64,000 nt of DNA from Microglena sp. YARC (lineage: Eukaryota; Chlorophyta; Chlorophyceae; Chlamydomonadales; Chlamydomonadaceae). The stretch lies in assembly GCA_022414725.1 (NCBI GenBank), contig CM039462.1, positions 17,806,531 to 17,870,530 on the forward strand, given 5' to 3'. A model generated the notes under the pieces. The model made no database searches. It was not told where the DNA came from and saw nothing but the letters and a program-made list of their open reading frames with translations. Of this stretch, positions 1-10,600 are shown piece by piece. Position 1 is the stretch's first letter, and every line of letters begins with the position of its first letter. The position numbers were made by a program, and so were the translations under genes.

Positions 1-207
1 TGCATGACGCACCTCAGCATTCTGGGGGTGCTACATTAAAGCCCGTGGGAGTTCAGCTCTGATGGGTCAAAAAAGCTTCTTGTATCTACTTGCATGACTC
101 CTTTGTAATCTTTATTTAAATATACTTCACGGGCATAGCTTTTCAATAAATGTAGCATTGCCCTTTATTCTGTTACCGCCAGAATCCTCTGGAGCGAGCC
201 AGTATTT
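1..207. other. Unassigned sequence, probably intron or upstream of MED25
   Basis: No exon, RNA gene or clear tandem repeat is recognised here. Because the MED25 gene downstream lacks the N-terminal part of its vWA domain, this stretch may be intron of that gene, but nothing in the sequence proves it. Confidence 0.3.
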
Positions 208-386
208 TTCTTTTCAGCTACGAGCAGCAGCTTTCTGAGCCAGCTACTGGGCTAAGACCCAAGATTTTGACAGTTCTGGACAGCGGGTTCTGTCAGCTTC
301 CAGACATGCAAGATTGCATTAGCTTTGGCTGAATAGCCAGTCAGGGGATCTGCCTAGAAGCTGCTGCTTTTAGCTGAAAAGAAATC
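208..386. mobile_element. Foldback MITE, family A (AGCAGCAGCTT type)
   Basis: The segment begins with TTTTCTTTTCAGCTACGAGC and ends with the approximate reverse complement (GCTGCTTTTAGCTGAAAAGAAA), so it can fold into a long hairpin. Related copies with the same ends lie near 3673-3816, 12110-12470, 18724-18912 and 35325-35465. A variant form lies near 12780-13045, 33297-33485, 60648-60835 and 62890-63005. There is no coding capacity. It is a non-autonomous element judged by inverted ends and copy number. Confidence 0.6.
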
Positions 387-514
387 CTCTGGAGCAAGGT
401 TGCTAAGAACAGCCCTGAGGCCAGTAGAAGCACCATTGTGCTACGTGGAGACACTGTTTCCTTTCCTTGACAACGAACCTCTTTCTGACCCTGAGCATCT
501 CTGCTGGCGATGCA

Positions 515-592
515 AAACCCTAAACCCTAAACCCTAAACCTTTAAATCATAAACCCTAAACCTTTAAATCATAAACCCTAAACCCTTGTGTC
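515..592. repeat. Interstitial CCCTAAA telomere-type repeats
   Basis: Several CCCTAAA units stand in a row, mixed with degenerate units (CCTTTAAATCATAAA). CCCTAAA/TTTAGGG is the plant and green-algal telomere type. The position next to intronic repeats, not at a contig end, makes it interstitial. Shorter tracts lie near 8075-8100, 37205-37280 and 56840-56865. Confidence 0.7.
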
Positions 593-1479
593 TGGCCCTG
601 AACATCTCTGGTGACGACCTTGCAGGACGAGCAACACATGTCCTTGTCTGTGGTATCCATAAAAGAGCATTAAAAACCCATAAATATCCATACAATCCTG
701 ACTTGTGCCTGACCCTGAGCATCTCAGGTGACAACCGTGCAGGACGAGCAGCACATGTCCTTGTCTGTGGTGTCCATAAAAGAGCATGAAAATCCCATAA
801 ATATCCATACAATCCTGACTTGTGCCTGACCCTGAGCATCTCTGGTGACAACCGTGCAGGTCGAGCAACACATGTCCTTGTCTGTGGTGTCCATAAAAGA
901 GCATGAAAATCCCATAAATATCCATACAATCCTGACTTGTGCCTTACCCTGAGCATCTATGATGACAACCGTGCAGGAGGAAGAACACATGCCCTTGTCT
1001 GTTGTACCAGGTTGTATCCAGAAAAGAGCATGACAATCCCATAAAATCCCATAAATATCCATTAAAATCCTGAATTGTGAATTGTGCCTGAGCATCTCTG
1101 TTGACGACCTTGCAGGAATGACAACACATGTCCTTGTCTGTGGTGTCCATAAAAGAGCATTAAAATCCCATAAATATCCATACAATCCTGACTTGTGCCT
1201 GACCCTGAGCATCTCTGGTGACAACCGTGCAGGACGAGCGACACATGTCCGTGTCTGTTGTATCCATCAAGGAGCATGAATATCCTATATAATCCCATGA
1301 GATCCCATACAATCCCACAAAATCCTGAATTGTGAATTGTGTCTGAGCATCTCTGGTGCCGACCTAGCAGGACGAGTGACGTATGTCCTTGTCTGTTTAA
1401 TCCATAAAAGAGCATGAAAATCCCATAATATCCCATAAAATCCTGAAATTCCATTTTATCTTGAATTGAATCCTTGCAG
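586..1479 (+). repeat. Tandem array of the MED25 3' splice site plus exon start
   Basis: Eight units spaced 117 or about 139 bp each carry a pyrimidine-poor lead, GTGCAG or TTGCAG, then a version of GACGAGCAACACATGTCC. That is the beginning of the MED25 exon at 1480. The AG of each unit ends near 625, 742, 859, 976, 1115, 1232, 1370 and 1479; only the last joins an exon that stays open to a donor. Weak open frames over the array on either strand are translated repeat. Confidence 0.8.
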
Positions 1480-1644
1480 GACGAGCAACGAATGTCCTTC
1501 TCTGTAGTATCCATAAAAGATCGTTCTCATCGTCTGCTGGTCGAGCTCTTCCAGCAGTTTTTCACACCGACATCAGGGGGGGACATATCCAAGCTGACAC
1601 CGGAAGAAAGGCAGGGAGTTCTTCAGAAGTTTAATGCGCCCATG
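1480..1644 (+). CDS. MED25: MED25 exon (end of vWA domain)
   Basis: Acceptor TTGCAG precedes 1480 and donor ATG|GTGAGT follows 1644. The 55 codons are in phase 0 at both ends. Both edges are copied many times in the flanking introns, upstream for the acceptor and downstream for the donor. The exon contains TPEERQGVLQKFNAPM, an insertion relative to animal MED25 between the beta-strand and the following helix. Confidence 0.72.
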
Positions 1645-4600
1645 GTGAGTGCGATTTTGTGCTTTGTGTGCATGGTGAGTGCGATTTTTTGCTTTGTGTG
1701 CATGGTGAGTGCGATTTTGTGCTTTGTGTGCATGGTGAGTGCGATTTTGTGCTTTGTGTGCATGGTGAGTGCGATTTTGTGCTTTGTGTGCATGGTGAGT
1801 GCGATTTTGTGCTTTGTGTGCATGGTGAGTGCGATTTTGTGCTTTGTGTGCATGGTAAGGGCGATTTTGTGCTTTGTGTGCATGGTTTGGGCAATTTTGT
1901 GCTTTGTGTGCATGGTGAGTGCAGTTTTGTGCTTTGTGTGCATGGTTAGGGCAATTTTGTGCATTTGTGCCCATGGCAAGGCCAATTTCGTGCTTTGTGT
2001 CCATGGTTAGGGCAGAAAGAACAGCAGTGTGGTGGGAAAAGTGGGTATCAGGTGTGTGATAAAGTTAATTATAACGCCCGGTGGGGCGGGGTGTTAAGGG
2101 AGCCCGTCGTAGGCGGGTGGGGAGCGGTCTCCTACCTCAACTGGACAAGGTACCATCGCAGTTGACAACGACCTGCAACGCCAAGAGCGACCAAAGGGGG
2201 AGTCAACCCCCCGACTCTTCATCCTCAAGCGATCTGGTCTACCACTAGACCATTGTATATGACTGAAAGGGGCTGTCAGGTGTGCGAAGTAATGTGGGAC
2301 TGTGCCAAGCTGACCCCGCAAGATAAGGTGGGAATTCTTCAGAAGTTGAATGTGTCCATGGTGAAAGCAAATTTCATATTTGTGCCCAATAAGTGCCAAT
2401 AACCGAACGTAACAAGGACTGCAACTGAATGTAGCTGCCTGGCTGTAGCTGTGTGAAGCTGCCTGGCTGTAGCTGCATGTAGCTGCCTGGCTGTAGTTGT
2501 GTGTAGCTGCCTGGCTGTAGCTGTGTGAAGCTGCCTGGCTGTAGCTGCGTGTAGCTGCCTGGCTGTAGCTGACTGTAGCTGACTGGCTGTAGCTGCGTGT
2601 AGCTGCCATGCCTACGAGGGTGGTATTTGTGTGCCCATGGTCATGGTGAGGGCAAAATTCATTTGTGTGTCCAATACCCGAACATATCAAGGACTGCAGC
2701 TGAGGTTAGCTGCCTGATTGTTGTTTAGTACCTCTGCCTGACTGCAGCTGCCTGGCTGTAGCTGACTGTAGCTGCCAAGGCCATGAGGGCGGTATTTGTG
2801 TGTCTGTGTCCATGTATCCATGACTAAAGTGAGGGCGGCAAGAAAGGCAGTGGGGTGTGCGTGGGAGGCTATAACGGGTGTTAGGTGTGCATGGAACTGT
2901 CAGGTGTGCATGGTAATGCCTGGTGTGCATGGTATCGTCAGGTTAGCTTGATATTGTCAGGTGTGCTCGGTAATGTCAGGTGTGCAAGGTAGTGTCAGGT
3001 GTGCATGGTAATGTCAGGTGTGCAGGGTACCCACCCATCCCTATCACCCACCCACCCATACCTACCACCCACCCATCCCTTTTGACCACCCAACCCTACC
3101 ACCCACCCATCCTTACCACCCACCCATCCTTACCACCCACCCATCCCTTTTGACCACCCAACCCTACCACCCTCCCATCCCTACCACCTACCCATCCTTA
3201 CTACCCACCCATCCCTTTTGACCACCCATCCCTACCACCCACCCATCCTTACCACTCACCCATCCTTACCACCCACCCATCCTTACCACCCATCCCTACC
3301 ACCTACCCATCCTTACCACCCTCCCATCCCTACCAGCCACCCATCCTTACCACCCACCCATCCCTACCACCCACCCACTCACTTTCACCCACCCATCCCT
3401 ATCACCCACCCACTCACTTTCACGTGCAGTCCCGGAGCCATATGGCTCTAGTATCACCAGCGTGGCCGTCCTACCTGGAGGTGCTGATCCAGCAGCGTAA
3501 GCTGCTGCTCCCAGGAATGGGCACAAAAACAGGTGGGGCGTCTGCAGCACCTGGCCAGCAGTCTCAACAAACCCATCAAGCAGGACCACAGCAGCAGATG
3601 CCACAACAGCAGCAGCAACCACACCTGCCACCGGTGGCTAATAAATCGGGGCCCAGTCCGGGTAAGTACCACTGTTTTTCTTTTCGGCTATGAGCAGCAG
3701 CTTCTAGGCAGCTCCCCAGGGTGGCTAATCAGCCAATCTGAAGTAACCTAGTGCACATGTAATCAGCCTTCTAGTGCTGCTGAATTTTAAGGCTTAGCCC
3801 AGTGGCTGGCTCAGGGAATAGAGAGAGGATAGTTGGAAGACCCCCCCTACACACCCCACACACACCCCCGCCGGAATTGTTGTGTGGGCTTGTCTTGGGT
3901 CAACACTGGCCTGGCTTCGCTTCGCTTGTCTTGGGTCAACACTGGCTTGGCTTCGCTCCGCTTCTCTTGGGTCAACACTGGCTTTTCTTGGCTTCGCTTG
4001 TCTTGGGTCAACACTGGCTTGGCTTGGCTTCGCTTGTCTTGAGTCATCACTGGCTTGCCTTGTCTTGTCAACCAGCACCACCTTCTGCTTTCCACCTGTG
4101 CCCACAAACTATACTCATTGTAACGTTTTACAGATATGTTTAGGGAGCGGCAGGTAGCCCTAACCGCGGCCAAAAGTAGGACTAATAGTCCTAATAGCTG
4201 GGTTAGTCCTAATAGCTGGGAGCGAACTTAGCCAAATGTAGCCGTTGAAAATCTTACCATGAGAGAAGGTAGGTCGCGACAGGCTCCGGGTTACCTTGCT
4301 ATATGAACGGAATCACGCTTCGCGAAAGCGAAATTCGGATTCCTTGTCCAAAATCGGTACTATATAGCAACTTCGAGGACAAGTTACTGACATTAATAGC
4401 TTGAAACCAGCTATGCGAGCACGGCAGGCGCGCTTGATAGCGCAAGTAGCGCTAGGTAGCGCTACCCAGCTACCCCCCCTCCCCCCCCCCCCCTGCGCTC
4501 CCTAGTTATGTTGGCCTCTTTTCTCGCTCGATTCTTTCCAAAAAGGTAGCGAATCTAGGGTCTGGGTAATCCCTCCCACCCGTATCAACCCGTACCTTAA

Positions 4601-7600
4601 AAAATGAAACAAGTTCGTAGCAGCGTCGCCTGCGACGCTAAAAAATGGCGGAGAGTGATCGCAAGGGAGCGACAGGTGGCAACGGAAGCGAGTTAGTTAC
4701 GGGGCCGTTGGCTGACGTGTCGGGCTTCATCACGGTCAGACGGATGGATGGTTGGATGGATGGATGGTCGGACAGACAGACAAATGGGTAACCCTGGGGG
4801 TCCCGCTCCCCAGAAGGGGGGGCTCCGCCAAAAAATCGAGCAAGAAAAGAGGCTAACATAACTGTAAAACGCTATAACTGAACTCACAAGCTGTGTGCTC
4901 TTCTTGAACAGCTGCCCCATCACCTTCAATGGCTGTGGCACCTGGCGACAGCAACAACCACCAACAACCAAAAGCACCAGCCACCAGCACCACCTTCTGC
5001 TTTCCACCTGTGCTAACAAAATGTACTCCCAACCTGTACTCATAAACTGTACTCGCAAACTGAACTCACAAACTGTGTGCTCTTGTTGCACAACTGCCCC
5101 ATTACCTTCAATAGCTGTGACACCTGGCGACAGCAACAACCACCAACAACCAAAAGCACCAGCCACCAGCACCACCTTCTGCTTTCCACCTGTGCTAACA
5201 AAATGTACTCCCAACCTGTACTCATAGACTGTACTCGCAAACTGAACTCACAAACTGTGTGCTCTTGTTGAACAGCTGCCCCATCACCTTCAATAGCTGT
5301 AACACCTGGCGACAGCAACAACCACCAACAACCAAAAGCACCAGCCACCAGCACCACCTACTGCTTTCCACCTGTGCTAACAAAATGTACTCCCAACCTG
5401 TACTCATAAACTGTACTCGCAAACTGAACTCACGAACTGTGTGCTCTTCTTCAACAGCTGCCCCATCACCTTCAATAGCTGTTACACCTGGCGACAGCAA
5501 CAACCACCAACAGCCACCACCAACAGCCACTAGCACCACCTTCTGCTTTCCACCTGTGATTACAAACTGTACTCATAAACTGTATTTGCAAACTGAACTC
5601 ACAAGCTGTGTGCTCTTCTTGAACAGCTGCCCCATCGCCGTGAGTCGCTGGGACACCTGGCGACAGCAACCACCAACAACAACCACCAACAACAAACAAC
5701 AACAGCCATCAACCACCAGCATCAGTAACCAGCACCACCTTCTGCTTTCCACCTGTGCTTACAAACTGTACTTGCAACCTGTACTCATACACTGTACTCG
5801 CAAACTGATCTAACAAACTGTTTGCTATGCTTGAACAGCTGCCCCATCGCCTTCAATCGCTGGGACACCTGGCGACAGCAACCAGCACCAACAACCACCA
5901 CCAACAAACAACAACAGCCCCCAACCACCAGCACCAGTAACCAGCACCACCACCTGCTTTCCACCTGTACTTGCAACCTGTACTCATACATTGTACTTGC
6001 AAACTGAACTAACAAACTGTTTGCTATGCTTGAACAGCTGCCCCATCGCCTTCAATCGCTGGGACACCTGGAGACAGCAACCAGTGGACCAACAAAGCAA
6101 CGGTGTGTGTTGTTTGTACGGCAGTTGTGTGGTAATTGTATGGAAATGTATGGTAACAGTATGGAAAATGCATGGTAACAGTATGGTAGTTGTACGGTAA
6201 TTGTATGGAAATTTATGGTAGTTGTGTGGTGATTGGCAGATCTCCTTCCACACTTGCTTTTCAGTTTTTTGTGTGCGACGCGTCGCAAATTGAGCAACTC
6301 GGTGCGACCCTAGTGCAACGCGCTGCCCCCCGAACCTTCAATCGCTCTGACACCTGGCGACAGCAACCAGTGGACGAACAAAGCAACAGTGTGTGTTGTT
6401 TGTACGGTAGTTGTATGGTAGTTGTGAGGTAATTGGCAGATCTCCTTCCACACTTGCTTTTCAATTTTTTGTGCGACGCATCACAAATTGAGCGACTCGG
6501 TGCGACGCCAGTGCGACGTGAGGCCCCCCGAACCTTCAATCACTGTGACACGTGGAGGCATCAACCGGTGGACAAGCAAAGCAAAGGTGTTTGTTGTTGG
6601 ATGGTACTTGTATGGTACTTGTATGGTAACAGTATGGTAATAGTATAGGAGTTGTATGGTAATAGTAACTTAATAGTAAGATACATGTATGGTAATAGTA
6701 TGGTAATAGTATGGTAGTTGTGAGGTAATTAGCAGCTCTCCTTCCACACTTGCGAATAACTTTGTTTTGTGAAACGCTTCGCAAATAAAGCGACTTAGTG
6801 CGACCCCAGTGCGACGCCCTACCCCCCCACCCCCCGGGGCTCCGCACTCTGCCCTATACCGTGCTAATCCACATTCCTGAAATCAGGCCTGCATCGCAAC
6901 TTTTGCTACACAACTGGACCTACATAAAGCTGGAAAATACTCTTGCGTTTGCACACTTGCATCTTTCCACACATGCATCTGTGCTCTTCCTTCCACACTT
7001 GCTTACGCAGTGTATCATTTCTTGCTACTTTGTTGCTGCGGACTGGGCACACACACCCTTGTCAATCACACACATACACACGCTTGCCCAACCTCTAACA
7101 ATCTCGTTTAAAGGACCAGTCAGTGTTGGCTAACAATGACAAACACTCGATGAATTGGGTCCCAACAAATTGTATTTGGATAGATGATTAAGGAAAGGCG
7201 AAGGTATTTGGATAGATGATTTTGGAAAGGCTAAGTTAGTTAATACTCGTGAATGAATCGTACTAGAGAGTTTCCGTTAATATTAGACAAACAAGCCGTG
7301 TTACCAGAAATTTGAATATATATGAAAAACCACCACCACCACCATCCTGAGCACCACCCACCACCACCATCAGCACCACCACCATCCTGAGCACCTCTAC
7401 TTTCTTCCTCCACTTCTTCAGACTCCTCCGCTTGCCTACACCCCTCCGACTCAAGTATCCCAGCCTCCACCTGGCATTCCAGCAGGCAATAGATCTCAGC
7501 ACCAAGGGCAATCACCAGGTGTGACTGGGTGTGTATGTATGTTACAGTCCAGGGGTAGGCCAAATAGGCTAAAGGGACTTGCCCAACCATGGCAGTATGT

Positions 7601-10600
7601 ATGTATGTATGTATGTATGTATGGATGGATGGATGTTACAGTCCAGGGGTAGGCCAAATAGGCTAAATGGATTTGCCCAATCATGGCAGTATGTATGTAT
7701 GTATGTTACAGTCCAGGGGTAAGCCAAATAAGCTAAAAGGACTTGCCCAATCGTGGCAGTATGTATGTATGTTACAGTCCAGGGGTAGGCCAAATAGGCT
7801 AAAGGGACTTGCCCAACTGTAGTAGGAAGGGCTTAAAAAGAAAAAGCACTGATGAACTGAAACCCTAACAATCGTTTGGCCAACGGGGGCCCTGGGTTTG
7901 TGCTAAAGTGATCATTTAATTATGCAATATTATTAAATTATCAGCTGGGTGTGAGGGCATGACAGCATCAGCCAGATGGATAGCTATGGGTGGATTGGTG
8001 GAAGGATGGCTGGCCCGCCCCAATAGAGTTGGGAGTATCAGGCGGTGTTGCGATGTTTTGCTTGTCTATTCCCTGAACCCTAAACCATAAAACCTAAACC
8101 CGTTGTTTTGCTTGTCTATTCCATTCATCCACGAATCCTCGTATCCAACTGTCCACTCGTGTCAAGAGCAAATACAACTATTGTATATTATTAATATTAT
8201 TATGCTGATTATTATTATGAATTCTTATTTTTAATTTTTAATTTATGATGATAATAACTTATCAAAAGCACCTACTACTATCCATCCTTCCATGTCGAGC
8301 AAATGAAAACAATGAAAAAATGGAAAATGAAAAAATAGATCTCTGCACCAAGAGCACGTAAAACTGTTTAGTTTTTTTTCGACATTGCGTCGTCACTGCG
8401 TCGCTATTCCGTCGTTGCTTGGCGCTGCCCATCGACCCCGCCCAGGCTCCACGCTCCACCATGCGATGGAAACGCAACAATCCTGAAGTCAGGCTTGAGT
8501 AGCCCAAGTAGCTACTCAGCCTGGCCTACAGAAATATGAAGCGGACAAGTCCTATGCAGCGTCGCAAGCGGCGCGGAAAATTGGCGGAGAATGTTGGCAA
8601 CGGAACGACAGGTGGCAATGATAGAGCTGACCAAAGCCAGTTAGTCATGAGACAGTTGGCTGACGTGTCAGGCTTTGTCTCGGTCGTTGGTCGGTCAGAC
8701 GGACAATGGGGTGAATCTGGGGGCTCCCCCACCCCACGGGAGGGAGGGTCTCCACCAGAAAAACTGAAACTGATCCTGGTGCACTCTCTCATTGCATGCC
8801 AGCCTGGCATACAGAAATATGAAGGGGAAAAAACTGAAAATAATCCTGATGCACACTCTCATTGAATGCCACCTACTATTTCTTGGCAAGGGCATATCAT
8901 ATTGATATCATGTTATCATATGTTATCCTATGATGCCGGCAGTCTGACTAGGCTAAAGTTACCATTTATATACAATATCGTATGATGCAATTTGTATGAT
9001 TTCATATCATGCTCGCCTTTGGTCAAGATCATATGATATGCCGGTCCCTAATTATTGCACACTTTGGTCCGCAAGCAAACGGGCTGGCCGCCTCAACCTC
9101 GTGCATCGTAACAAGGCGTACTGTGTTTATATTTCATTCACAGGTTGGTCTGGCGTTCCAAGTCAAGATCCCTCTCTCATGAACAATATTTTATTCACAT
9201 CTCTCATGACCAATTTTTTATTCACTTTCTCTCATGAGCATTATTTCATTCTCAGGTTGGTTTGGAGTTCCAAGTCAAGATCCCTCTCTCATGAACAATT
9301 TTGTATTCACATTCTCTCATGAGCATTATTTCATTCTCAGGTTGGTCTGGAGTTCCAAGCCAAGATCCCTCTCTCATGAACAATTTTGTATTCACATTTT
9401 CTCATGAGCATTATTTCATTCTCAGGTTGGTCTGGAGTTCCAAGTCAAGATCCCTCTCTCATGAACAATTTTGTATTCACATTCTCTCATGAGCATTATT
9501 TCATTCTCAGGTTGGTCTGGAGTTCCAAGTCAAGATCCCTCTCTCATGAACAATTTTGTATTCACTTTCTCTCATGAGCATTATTTCATTCTCAGGTTGG
9601 TCTGGAGTTCCAAGTCAAGATCCCTCTCTCATGAACAATTTTGTTTTCACATTCTCTCATGAGCATTATTTCATTCTCAGGTTGGTCTGGAGTTCCAAGT
9701 CAAGATCCCTCTCTCATCAGCAATAGCGGTATCCCTCAGCGGATGCCCCCGACCCAGGCTCCTGGAAATCAGTGGGGACAAATGGGAGGGGGCGGCCAAG
9801 CAGGTGTGCCGCCCATGTCCGGGCAACGAGCCCCCTTGCATGGAGCACCCCAGACACAAGCGCAGGTGCAGCAGCAACAAGCTCAATTAGCACAGGCGCA
9901 GCAGCAACAACGGATGGGTAACCAAGCACCCCCTTACCGTGGCCCCCCGCCCAACACTAGCGCACCCCAGCAAACAAATCGGCACCATTCACCTGCGACT
10001 CACCAGCCACCCAACCCCACGCTGCCCATGCTGAACCAGGGCCCTATGCCTGGGCAGCAAGCCCCACCCCGGCAGTACCCAGGGGGCACCTACCCCCCCC
10101 AGCAGCAGATCCCCCATCAACAGCAACAACTGCCACCTCAGCAACCACCACCGCAGCAGCAGCAGGTAGTGCAGCCTCCGCAGCCACCAGTACAAGTACA
10201 GCCCAAGCAGGAGATTTGGAGCGGTACACTGTACCTGCACTCACAACTTGCGCCCGACGTCCCATCGGATGGCTTGGTGGTTGCATTATTCAATGCTGTG
10301 GCGGAGTCCACAATTAGCAAGCAGCTTGTAGAGGTAGGTCTGGGGAACAGCAACTTATATATATATTAGTGCTTGAAAAACTAATATTAACTAATATTAT
10401 GATAGTGTCACAGTCGAGGTCACAGTAATATTAATTTTCAAATAAAATCAAAATTCTAGTGAGTCGGCTCGTCAGTCTAATATTAAGTAACATTCACTCA
10501 TATTATTCATTCGCTTTTATTAACTAACTTTCTCTTGGTAGGTCTAGTGCTAACTGTCTGACCTTCGAAAGGCCAGTAAGGGCCAAAAATTCAAATCAAA

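Noticed and set aside
515..592. Chromosome end
   Set aside because: Telomere-type repeats are few, degenerate, flanked by other sequence on both sides and repeated at several internal places.
4862..6090. Plus-strand frames of up to 184 codons
   Set aside because: All are translations of the 182-bp tandem array; codon content is dictated by the repeat.
9641..10369. Use of the whole 242-codon frame as coding
   Set aside because: The part before 9681 is the last unit of the acceptor array, upstream of the TTCTCAG splice site, and the part after 10333 lies beyond a GTAGGT donor.
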